Shown piece after piece: positions 23,300 through 34,216 of a stretch of 64,000 nt of DNA. The first letter of the stretch is position 1. The number at the start of each line of letters is the position of its first letter. Below the pieces are notes generated by a model. The model was not told the origin of the DNA, ran no database searches, and saw nothing but the letters and a program-made list of their open reading frames with translations. The stretch is from Paraphaeosphaeria minitans (Eukaryota; Ascomycota; Dothideomycetes; Pleosporales; Didymosphaeriaceae): contig WJXW01000004.1 of NCBI GenBank assembly GCA_015832175.1, positions 4,144,630 to 4,208,629 of the forward strand, written 5' to 3'. Made by a program: the position numbers and the translations under genes.

Positions 23300-26200
23300 G
23301 ATACTAAGATCTCCTACTCCTTACCTATAAAGTAGGTAGGAAGAAGATAACCCTATATTACCTAAGTACAAACTAAATGTTTAGGACTATATAGAACCCT
23401 ACTAGGCACTAAAAGGAATGCAACCCTATAAAAATAAGAAGTTAGACTACGTACTAAAGTACTACTTAGACTACTAAAATCCTACATACTAATTCTGTAT
23501 GTAGATGCATTGCGAAGAACTAATATATACATAATATAAGGTAGAGAAAGAAGAGAATAAGAAATAACCTAGAAGGAAACTGCGCTGTAGATAAATATAG
23601 ATAGACTACCCTATCGCAGCTTATAACAAACACCTCTAGAATAAACAATAAGTAAAATACTTTCCTTACTTTACGCTAAAGGGCAATAAATACTATAATA
23701 TACTTATTAATAGAGACTATATATAACTATACTAGTACACGTGTCTAAACTAAGACTGTAAATACTACTATATAGCTAAATATCTAGACAGCTTTGCAAA
23801 CTGCCCTATGTAAGAAGTAATAATAGAACTACTAATTTAACTAGTACACAGGAATAGTAAAAACTGTAGGAGGAAAAATAGAAGAATATCCTTATAAGAA
23901 AAAGAAGAAAACAATCTATATAAGCTACGTACTTAAGAATAATAATAGAAGTAGATGCTTAGAAATACATACTAGGCACTAGAACTTAATTATAAACTAT
24001 AAGAATAGATGTCTTTTTTAGGCCTAAACTTAGATAAGAAAACGCCTTTATTAAATTAAATGCTATAGTAAGTATAGTATTAATTAAGCTACTAGTATAG
24101 CTTAAAGGAATATAGGCTTAAGCTCTTATAGACTTAAAAGTAGAAAAAAACTTTATATTTTATTAAATAGTAAAACGAGCAGGACTTATAATATTAAAGA
24201 AAGAAGTACTCTATATTATCTATATTGCGAATAGATCCCTAATGCCTAAGACACCTTAAATATACTAAGAGGTTACTACTATAATAATAGTCTAAAGACA
24301 TAGAGAGGAACTTACCTTAGATATCTTACTGGGATCTAAGTATAAGTTAGTCTTAGGATTACTTTAGTTAATAATACACAACCTATAGATTAACTAGAGT
24401 ACGAAGAAAATATTATTTAAACACTATAATTATGTATTATAAGTAAAGCCTACGTATTAACTAAAAATAATAGTAGATAAGGGAGTTATTAACAATATAA
24501 TACCACGATAGATAGTTAAAAAACAGAAATACACCTTAGCAGACGCTAGTAGGAACTACTAGATTAAGAAGTGTAAGAAGGAAAACAACAGTACACCCCT
24601 TACCTTACTAAGAGAGTATAGGAAATAGATACACATGTTTATAGAAAAGAAAAGAAAAGTAAACCTACCTAAATATTAACCCTAGGATCTTATAATAGAT
24701 CTAGAAGAAGGGAAGACGCTACCCTTTAGACTACTATATAGTAAGATAGGAAAAGAACTCTTTAAAGAACGTAATTTTATTAAGACAAACTTTAAGAAAG
24801 GATATATATAACTATTAAAGTTACTAGTAGTAAGCCCTTTTATGTTTATTAAGAAAAAGGATAGATTAGACAGACTATGTGTTAACTACTAATAACTTAA
24901 CAACATAATAATAAAGAACTAATATCTACTACTGAATATTATAGAGTTATAAGGTTAATTATCTTAAGCCAAGATATTTATAATAATAGATCTAAGAGAC
25001 AGTTACTACCTTATACGAATTAAAAAAGGTAAAGAATAGAAAACAGCGTTTTAATTACGCTATAGACTATTTAAGTATAAGGTTATACTATTTAGACTTA
25101 CAAATGCACTAGCAGCTTTTATAGCACTTATTAATAACGTACTCTATAAATATCTAGACATATTTGTTATTGCGTATATAGATAATATCTTTGTCTTTTC
25201 TAAAAACGAATTAAATTACACTAAGTATATATAGATAGTACTAGAAGCACTAGACAAAGCATGCCTTCGCATTAAACTTAAGAAATATAAGTTTAATATT
25301 AAATAACTTAAATTCCTAGGACACATTATTACTATAGAAGGAATTAAGATAGCACTAAGTAAAGTTAAATGTATTAAGAACTAGCTAATACTAAAGATAG
25401 CTAAGAATATCTAAGAATTTTTAGGATTCTATAGATTTAACTAACAATTTATCCAAGATTACGTAAAGGTTACAATACCTTTAATAAATTTTGTAAAAAA
25501 GGACGTACCCTTTAAATGGATAGATAAGTGCAGAATGTTATTCTAACTCCTTAAGATAGTATATATTATGGAACCTGTTCTTATTTATTTTAGAAGCGAT
25601 AAACTACTGCGCTTTAAAATAGACGCTAGCGATCTTACGCTAGGCGCCTACGCTAAATAAAAACGTAATAGTAAATGGCACCTAATTACCTACTACTTAT
25701 ACAAATTTAATAACGCTAAAACACAATATAATGTATATAATAAGGAACTCTACGCTATTATTAAAGCCTTAAAGCACTAGAGGATTTACGCACTTAGTTA
25801 CTTAACACTAGAAATCTACACAAATTATAAGAACCTTCTAAGGTTCACGATAACAAAAAACTTACGCTATAATAATAAAGATAGTTGTAGACTACTAGGT
25901 AGTACAAATTTAAAATTATCTATATAGCTGGGAAAGAAAATGGTAGAGCAAATACTCTTAGCTAACAAAGTAATCTAGTAAGAGAAAAGGTAAAAACCTT
26001 CTTTACAATTCTTTGTAAAGCTAAAGATAGATCTCTAGAGCTAATAGTAGAACTAAATTAACTTTTAGTAATTAACTAAGAAGTTCTAGAACATCTATAG
26101 ACTGAGATTATCTAACAATACTATAATGACCCTATGTACGGACACCTAGGCATCACAAAGACAATAGAACTTATCTAAAGGAATTACACCTTTAAAGGAA

Positions 26201-27350
26201 TTAAGAAAGCTATAATAACTTACATCTACAAATGTATAGAATACTAAAGAAATAAACACAGTATATATTTTAAATATAAAGAGATGTAAGTAATCAGAAT
26301 ACTAACAGCACTATAGAAAAATATTACTATAGATTTTGTTACAGGAATTCTAAACTCTAAGGATCTAACAACAGGAATTAAATGTAATAGTATACTAGTC
26401 ATAGTCTACTAACTAACTAAGTATATTAAGCTCATTCTATGCTTTAAAAGAATAATAGTAAAAGAACTCGCTTTTCTTATCTTAAATAGACTAATTAGAC
26501 ATTACAGAATCCTAAAAATAATTATTAGTAACAGAGATAAGCTTTTTATGTTAAATTATTAGATAACGCTTATAGCACTACTTAGAATAAAAAGAAAGCT
26601 ATTATTAGCTTACTATCTATAAACAGATAGATAGATAGAACGTATAAACTAAACTATAGAAACGTACCTACGCATCTACTATAATAGCTAGAAGAATAAC
26701 TAGGTTTTATTACTATCTATAGCACAGTTAGCCTATAATAACAAAGTATTAGTAGCATTAGGACATACACTATTCTATGTAAACTATAGAAGACACCTAC
26801 ATCTCTTTAACTAATAATTTCCTACGACAATTAAAGCAAAAGAAGGTATAGATATAGTAGAAAATATAAAGAAAATACACTAATAACTCTAAGAGAATTT
26901 TAAGAAAGCTTAGTAGTAATTAATTTTATATTAAAACTAAAAATAAAAAATAGCACCTTAGCTAAAGAAGGGGGATAAAGTATATCTACTTACAAAGAAC
27001 CTTTAAACTTAGAAGAAAAAATATAAGAAACTAGATTATATTAAGGTTAGACTATTTTACATTTCTAAGTAAATATTACTAGTAAACTATAAGTTAGAAC
27101 TACCGCCAAATGCAAAGATACACCTAGTATTCTACATATTACTACTAGAACTAGCAGACTCTAATACACCAGTTAAAACCACCTTCTACTACTAGACTAA
27201 GGAAGAAAATAAATTTAAAGTTAAAAGAATTCTAGAATATAATTAGTATAACAACACGTACCTTATTAAATAGAAAGGTTACCCACATAGCGAAAACACC
27301 TAGGAACTAAAAAACAATCTAGGAAACTATTAGCAAAAGATTAAGGAATT
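23300..27350 (+). pseudogene. Ty3 copy C pol with chromodomain
   Basis: The sequence is collinear with copy A. The RT active site near 25177-25188 reads YIDN, with the second catalytic Asp lost by a G-to-A change. RNase H lies near 25600-25900, the integrase zinc region near 26130-26260 and the integrase core near 26300-26720. The chromodomain near 27216-27345 reads VKRILEYN then KGYPHSENT. Stops are all explicable as C-to-T or G-to-A. Confidence 0.87.
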
Positions 27351-27369
27351 CCATTAGAAATATAAATAT

Positions 27370-27830
27370 ACCTAGGAGGATTGCGGTACTAATGCTATAG
27401 TATCTACTATATTAAGTGTTAACCACATTGCTGTAGAGTAACTAATAGTCGCTATAGCAGTAGGATAATTAATAGTATCTACATTTATGTCCTTACTATC
27501 TATAGTTATTTCTGTAGCTAGATATAATATCTTTTTATAAGCACGCTCTTTAGCCTAAGCCAGTATTTTCTTATTTTGTAATAACTATACTATTAAGAGA
27601 GATAAAGCCTTTTTATTCTCCTTAACCTTCTTTTTATACTTCTTATAAGTCTTATCTAGTAACAACTAGCTTATATTCACACACAAATAACCTAAGCAAA
27701 CACATTTAGAACACTTTAAACCTGAATCTAGCATAATATAGTAAATAGAACCTTTAAAACTGTAATTAATGCAAGGGTTCTCTACGATAATATTAGCTTC
27801 TTAGATCTTACAATACAATTAATATTTTTA
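27370..27830 (-). pseudogene. Antisense Cys-rich/coiled-coil frame in Ty3 copy C
   Basis: The minus strand holds a nearly open frame: a Cys-rich N-terminal part (GLKCSKCVCLGYLC, near 27690-27740), then a Lys/Leu-rich segment with coiled-coil character (LLQNKKILAQAKERAYKK, near 27530-27585) and an acidic/hydrophobic tail near 27380-27450. It resembles a class of fungal hypothetical proteins with CxxC clusters and a coiled coil. The function is unknown. It lies antisense between the chromodomain and the 3' LTR, as in copies A and B, but its sequence differs from both. Confidence 0.55.
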
Positions 27831-27961
27831 AATAGTAGAATTACTAGGTATAATGCTAACAGACGTACTTATAGTAAGTAGGGTTAGTAGAATAGCTTAC
27901 ATAATAATAGCTAAGATCTAAACATATAATTTAGGACGAATCTGTAAAAGAGAGGGGATAA

Positions 27962-28392
27962 TATTAGGATCTAAAATCAATATAATGGCAGGAAGCTAGT
28001 TTTATACCTAGTAGGCGCGTAGCAAGGATTAAGCGGGGATTTAATACTAGCTACGCTTTAAATAAAAGAGTTATATAACTACTCTCTATAGAGCGCTTAA
28101 TTGCTCTGTGCTAGAGTATAATATATATAACTACTCTCTATAGAGCGCTCACTATAGAGCGCTCCCTATAGAGTAGACTTTGCTTAGTATATAGAAACGT
28201 AAAGATAGACTCTCTATACTTATGTTTAATCTGTTTATTAATCTATTGTTTAGATTCTTGCAGACCAAATTATTAACTTGTTACACTTTATAAGATACTA
28301 TTATATTAATAAGACCTTTTACCTTCTGTAAGTACTCCTGCCTAAGAACTAACCTTAACCCTTTAGGACTAGCTACCCTCTTGGATTTAACA
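27962..28392 (+). repeat. 3' LTR of Ty3 copy C
   Basis: This 431-bp LTR ends GGATTTAACA and is followed by the duplication CTAAT. It contains several copies of a CTATAGAGCGCT motif near 28085-28165. Confidence 0.9.
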
Positions 28393-28397
28393 CTAAT

Positions 28398-31300
28398 CTT
28401 TATCTAAACTAGAGTACTGTCTACGCCTATAGCTACTAAGCTTACCTTTTAGATTAGGAGCGTGTAGCTAGGTAAGACAGAAGAGGATTTAAAATAAATC
28501 CTAGGGGCTATATTAGATACCTAGTAGGCTACAAAGCTTCTAATATCTACTAAATATAGATTCCCTAGCTTAATTAGGTAATCACTACATAAAACGTAAA
28601 GTTTAATAAGTTCTTATTCTATAAAGAATTAAAGGAACAATTTATTCTAAAAATAGAAGTGTTAATAATAGTAGAAAGCCTCTAAAAAAAAAAGCTAAAT
28701 AATCTAAAAGAAGCGTATAAAAACGCGCTTAACATTCTTCCTAAAATAAATAAGTATATAAGAACCGCTACTAGACCTATAAGTAACCCTTAGGTAATTA
28801 AAAGTAAAGTAGGCTAGCTAAGTAATTAGAAACCTAAGGTACCTACTACTAAGCGAGCTATAGGCTTAGCTAGCTAGTAGCTAAGAATTCGCTTAAGTAG
28901 GAAAGGAAGCATAGGACTTATAACCCCTAATTAGACACTAGAGCTAGGTAATCTTAGGGGTAATCTATTAAGCAATTAAGAGATATCTAGCAGCCACTAG
29001 AATACTACTAGGAGAGCTAGCCCGCTAGAATCTAGGGATTTAATACCCTATTTATTAGTAGAAACTAATTAGGTTACTAATTAACCTAGCGCAGATAACT
29101 TAATTACACTAGATAAAGTAGATAACCCACTAGCGCGCTAAAGGCGAAGGCAGATCTATCTAGAGGTAAGTAGAATAAGTAGGCGAAATTATAGTAAAGT
29201 ACTAGAAATTAACTAACTTATCTATACAGTTTATCGTACAACTAGCACTAAGTAAAATAGGGGCCTGCCTACCTGTAGGGACCCGCACAAGGACCCACTA
29301 CTTAGGTTAGCGCTAAAAGGCAGAGACTTTATAAGGCCCTACCTACCTATAAGGACCCGCACAAGGATCCCCTGCTTAGGTCAGCACTAAGAGGCAGAGA
29401 CTTTATAAGGTCCTTAGTGCCCCTTTATACAATAGACCAGACGTAATTAATTAAACCTACTTCTCACCCTTTACACGATAGTATACTATTAACCCTTAAA
29501 TACTTAATTGCAGATTAAGCCAAACCTACATAACTAATAAATTACTATCTACTATTATAAAGATTAAGGAAGTAAAATAATTAGGATAATTAGCTAGGGG
29601 GTAAATAGAAGCTAGGTGCTTATACACTAATTGCTAATTATCTTTAAAGTAATCTTAATATAATATTAGAGCACACGTTTATACTAGAAGCAGTAGAGGC
29701 CTAGTCTAAGCAAGAAGAATATATTACACTAAATACGATAGTATTCGCTTCTATACTTAGAAAGGCGCCTAGAGCGTCTTATACAGCTTAGACTTATAGA
29801 GACGAGCTTACACTAGAGCTAACCCTATAGAAACACCTTTATAATTATCTATATAGGAAGCTATTCCTCCTTACTACTTATAAGGAGATCTTAACTTTGT
29901 AAGATAAAGGTACCTAGACAGAGATTAAACAATTAGAAGTGTTAGAGCGACTACTCCCTTTAAAGTAGGTCTTTACCTATAAGTTTAATTAAAATAAATA
30001 CTTTAAAAAGTGCAAAGCTTAAATCGTTATAAGAGGAGATCTTTAGAAAAGGAATACTTTCTACTCTACCTATACTACTACTCTAGCAGCAAGATCTTTT
30101 TAATTAGCTGTAGCTGTAGCAGCAGAATTCGATCTAGAAATTTTATAATTTAATATAGTAGGAGCGTTTCTAAATACTCTTATTATAGCCGCTAATTTAG
30201 TAACTTATAAATTACCTAATAGTTTTAAAAAGCTAGGAAAGTGTATAAGATTAAATTAAGCTTTATATAGCTTAAGAGATTTACCACTTCTTTAGTATAA
30301 AGAATTTATAAGATTACTTTAATCTTATAGACTCTTAGCTTTGCTAGAAGAGCTATGCCTTTTCTTTAACAGTAATTAAAGTATTATTATTCTATTTTAT
30401 ATTAATAATATTCTTCTTCTCTATTACAAGAGTAAAGAGAAAGAAGCCCTAGATTTTTAAAAAAGATTATAAATAAATACGAGATTTAATTAAAAGGACT
30501 AGTAGAGTAGTTCCTAGGTGTTTAAGTAATTAGGGATAGAGAAGTAAGATTAATTTCTCTAGTCTATAATACCTACATTAATAAGATTACAAAAAAGTTT
30601 AACCTTTTAAACTCTAGGAGCTTCCCTCCTATACCTCTATTAGTAGAAGATCTCGTTCTAAGTATAGGAGAAGCTACTTCTTAAGAAATAAAGCTTTTTT
30701 AAAAAGAGGTAGGATTAGCTCTCTATATAGTAATTATACTACGCCTAGATATAGCCTTTGTAGTGTTAAAGCTATCACACTTTTTAATAAATCTAAGTAA
30801 AAAACACTTTGCTACTATTAAATATGTAATCCTTTACCTCTATTAAACTAAATAGTAGGCTATAGTCTTTAGTGGCTATAATAGACCTAATCTGCTAATA
30901 TATAGAGATGCCTCTTTCGCTAATAATCTAATATTACAGCGATCTTCCTATAGATATATTATCCTATTATTTAGAGGAGCTATCCTATAGAAAGCAGCTT
31001 AATAGAATATAATTAGTACTTTAATAATAGAAGTAGAGCTTCTAGCACTTAAATATATAAGTAAAGAAGCTATAGCAATTAAGAGATTCTTTACTAAGCT
31101 TACTCTAGATCTAGGATTTTTATAGAAGGTTTATTACGATAATCTTTAAACCATTTGTTTAGTAATTAGAAAGAACAAAAGAATCACTACTTAAGTACAC
31201 TATATAGATATTTAGAATATGTGGTTACAGTAAGAGTATATAAAAAGATTATTTTAAGTAAAATATCTTCTAACTAGTAAAATGCTAGTAGATAGCCTTA

Positions 31301-31400
31301 TAAAGGCTCTTACTTATTAGTAGTTTAATAGATTTAAAAGGCTATTAAATCTACAAAATACGAGTATAATAATTATAGAATAAGAGTAGGTAAGTAAAGA
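28398..31400 (+). pseudogene. Copia II pol continuation: linker, RT and RNase H
   Basis: After Ty3 copy C the copia II frame continues with a linker (28398-29213, resuming at 29536 after a solo LTR) and an RT that reads KWVFTYKF-like sequence near 29970. The RT active site near 30406-30417 reads YINN, with both catalytic Asp replaced by Asn through G-to-A changes. The RNase H region reads DASFANNL near 30908 and TEVELLALK near 31030. It ends near 31380-31400. It is dead from many stops and the lost active site. Confidence 0.85.
29219..29530 (+). repeat. Solo copia I LTR (312 bp) in copia II
   Basis: A single LTR is flanked by TAACT (29214-29218 and 29531-29535). It carries the same 74-bp internal duplication as the LTR at 12609-12920. 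Recombination between the two LTRs of an inserted element would leave such a solo LTR. Confidence 0.92.
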
Positions 31401-31745
31401 ATTAATCTGTAAACTACCTAGAATTATTAATTTAGAGTTAGGAAACAAGAAAAGAAAAAAAAAAGAAAGAAAAGATTAGAGAGAGAATAGGAATTAGAGG
31501 AAAAGAAGATTAAAGAGCTTATCTATAAGCTTATAAACCCTCTTCCTTTTCTACTTAATTATAGGGGTGTAAGAATCTCCCCTATAATTAGTAGTAGGAG
31601 ATTCTCCCTATCCTCTTTCTCTCCTCCTTTTTATAGTAGGTAATTCCTTACCCTATCTACCTCCTCTACCTCTCTTTTAATTAGTAGTAGGTAATAGCTT
31701 ACCCTAGCCTCCTCTCTTTTAATTAGTAAGAGGAGAAGCACTTAC
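31401..31745. other. Low-complexity spacer with 11-bp inverted repeat
   Basis: Purine-rich then pyrimidine-rich sequence follows copia II. It contains a perfect inverted repeat AATTATAGGGG / CCCCTATAATT (31557-31567 and 31579-31589) and several GGAGATTCTCCC-like segments. No gene is seen. It may include the 3' non-coding part of copia II, whose 3' LTR I could not identify. Confidence 0.55.
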
Positions 31746-32130
31746 TGTTAGAATCTGGCCACGTATAAGTAGTAGGGCGTAAGCTTATTAGACTACTAGT
31801 CTACTAGAGTTAGCTAACTAAGTAGTTAGATAACAAGTTATAGGTCCTAAGGGTTTTAAAGACTGCACAGGCCTCGCCTATACAGAAACTCTAGGACGCG
31901 TGGGACTCGCCCGCACAGAACTCTAGGACATATAGGACTCTAGGATATATGGGACTCTAGGACATATAGGATTCTAGGAAGTATAGGACTACTTAGTATA
32001 TAAGAACGCGAGAATAGGCTTCTTATACTTATATTTAATCTGTTTATTAATCTATTATTTAGATTCTAGTAGACTAAATTATTAACTTATTACACTTTGT
32101 AAGATACTACTATATTAATAAGACTTTTTA
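31746..32130 (+). repeat. Ty3-type LTR remnant with divergent U3
   Basis: It begins TGTTAGAATCTGG. The stretch from about 32025 to 32130 closely matches the shared distal half of the Ty3 LTRs. The U3 part differs and contains about four or five copies of an 18-bp motif ACTCTAGGACATATAGG (31915-31985). The 3' end is truncated or uncertain, and no target duplication was found. Confidence 0.7.
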
Positions 32131-32143
32131 CCTAATATTATTA

Positions 32144-32204
32144 GGACTAAGAATTCGAACCTAGTATCGTCTATACGCTAGTACGTGCGCACTAGCGCTA
32201 GTCC
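32144..32204 (-). tRNA. tRNA-like pseudogene or tRNA-derived fragment
   Basis: The minus strand contains GGTTCGAATTC, which fits the pol III B box. About 39 bases upstream is TAGCGCTAGTG, a rough A box. The ends GGACTAG and TTAGTCC can pair. The T stem is too short and no clean anticodon arm forms, so it is at best a RIP-damaged tRNA or the head of a SINE. Confidence 0.3.
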
Positions 32205-32219
32205 GTAAACAGCTAGCCC

Positions 32220-32350
32220 ACTAACGCGCTATCTCGCGCATTAACACACTATCTTAATACACTATCCTACGCACTAACGCACTATTTTAACGCGCTATCT
32301 TACGCATTAATACACTATCTTAACACACTATTATACGCATTAATTCACAA
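32220..32350. repeat. Degenerate short tandem repeats
   Basis: Repeated variants of ACGCACTATCTTA and ACGCATTAATACACTA recur every 15 to 32 bases. No gene is seen here or in 32350-32739. Confidence 0.6.
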
Positions 32351-32739
32351 TTTACTATCTTAACCTTACACCCCTATCTATCTAGTAAGTGTAATTTCTA
32401 GCTAACTATCCTAACTGCAACTTTTAACTACACAACTGCACAACTTTACCTATAAACCACAAGCCTACCCTTTTACCTATATAGGGGACCTTTACGCGTA
32501 TAGGCTACAAGGACTCCTCGCAGCACTACTAGGGGGAAGTTATAAAAGTTTATAGCACTATTATTATTAGGGCGAAAACTTTATTAAGAAGCCCTAAAGA
32601 ATTACACTATCTACAGGTTATGCTAAGCCACTAAACAATTTTAACCCTATACTAGGACTAAAATTAGTATAACGCAGAATTATAGATCACGTAAACCTTT
32701 CTTAAGTACCCCTAATTAGTAAATATAACCCTCTTAAGT

Positions 32740-33745
32740 GTCACCTAGCTATTGTATAAATTGTTAACATCCCCTAGGAGCTGCTAACTACTTACTAGTT
32801 AGAAACCTATAATTAAATTACAATACGCTAGATTCTTATCTAAAAGTATTCCTAGGAGCAAGGGCTCTAGCAGCTCTAGATCTAATATACACGCCTTATA
32901 TATTTCCGCCACAGCTATTGCGCTTTTAAAGATAGTATTGTTATATTACGCAACTATATCTATCTATTACTAGAGCTACGCAACTATTATACCTTATTTA
33001 ATATAGGTGTTAGATATAGAGTTCCTTAGTAGTATTATAAACACGCCTACACTAAATTTTACCTTAAGCAGACACTATTATCTCCCTATATTTAAGCACT
33101 AACTAAATTCTCTCTACACTATAGGATGTGTTTCCTTAGTTAGTTCCTCCTTTTCTATTATACTAAATTCTTAAGTAAATAAAAGTTTTTTTATAACAGA
33201 CGTATATCTTTTCCCTCTTTTACTAGATAGCATCTTTCTTTTTTATACTAGGCCCTCTAATAATTTAAACTCTAACTATAGCGCTGCCTATATCTAGCGC
33301 TACTGTATCTTACTTATAATACTAACCACCTGTCCCTATTTTACACTCTTATACAGTGAATAGAACCTCTTAGTCTTAAACTATATAAAACTATATTCTA
33401 TAAAACCAGCACTAGAGCGTTATAATAATACTATGCTACTTTCTAGTATAGTGTTAGCTATAGTACTATTACCCTCTTTATATTTAACTATGTCTAGTAG
33501 TCTCTCCACCTTTTCTCTAAATAACTGTAGGCCCTATATGTGCTTTGTCCTCTATACCTATAACACTATTTTCTAATTACGTAGACACTTAGCTGCACCT
33601 ATAGTAACTACTTAGCTTATTATCTCTTCCCTAATAGTAGCGCCCACTCTTAGTAGTTTTTTTACAAATATATAGTAACGTGCCTCTTCTCTATTATCTT
33701 CTAATAACTCCGCTTCCTCTATATATTATATACATAGCACGACTT
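32740..33745 (-). repeat. Subtelomeric block R1 with minus-strand coding relic
   Basis: This block is clearly homologous to 51680-52640, with the same order and scattered transitions. The minus strand has one frame in which almost all stops fit former Gln or Trp codons. Readable pieces include VLKYREIIVSAQGK and RSRAARALAPRNTF. I do not recognise the product. It would be transcribed away from the helicase relic that follows. Confidence 0.7.
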
Positions 33746-34216
33746 CTATTATTATATTTACTAGCTAACGCTTTGGCTTTTAATTTCTATCCTCTACTAA
33801 ATAGCTAGTTGCTTTTAACGTGCGATTTTATTTTAGAGGCGCTTTTAGGGCCTCTACTTAAGTGTCTTCCTTCTTACCTAACTCTTCCTTACTATTACTT
33901 TAGCGCGCTTAGTCCCTATAGACAGAGTGCAAGAAGTAAAAAAATTCTTTCTTTTTTACTTATTTATATATCTATCGCACTATAGACTTAGGTAAGCTGT
34001 ATAAAAATGTCTTAGTAGAAGAACTTCTTCTTTATAGAACTAAACACTATATAGGCTTTTAATTATAAACTTGTTTATATACGTTTTATATAAGGGAGGG
34101 AATTAGACTACTATTATTCTAAAGCACCTTAGCTAGCAAGATTAAAGAATAGTAGGCTATAGTGTAATGTGGTGTTTATATAACCTAGAATAATAAACAT
34201 TATCTAGTGTTTCTTA
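33746..34216. other. AT-rich spacer without recognised feature
   Basis: No gene or repeat was recognised. It may hold the start of the minus-strand frame in R1 and the promoter region of the helicase relic. Confidence 0.4.

Larger units (their letters stand above)
21759..28392 (+). mobile_element. Complete Ty3 chromovirus, copy C, nested in copia II
   Basis: The element carries a 5' LTR (21759-22161), gag, pol with chromodomain, an antisense frame, a purine-rich tract (AGAGAGGGGATA just before 27962) and a 3' LTR (27962-28392). Both ends are flanked by CTAAT (21754-21758 and 28393-28397). It splits the copia II integrase, which continues on the other side. Heavy RIP destroyed all frames. Confidence 0.93.

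Noticed and set aside
1..32130. AT-rich composition as a sign of horizontal transfer or an organelle insertion.
   Set aside because: The sequence is fully explained by mutated LTR retrotransposons with target duplications and transition bias.
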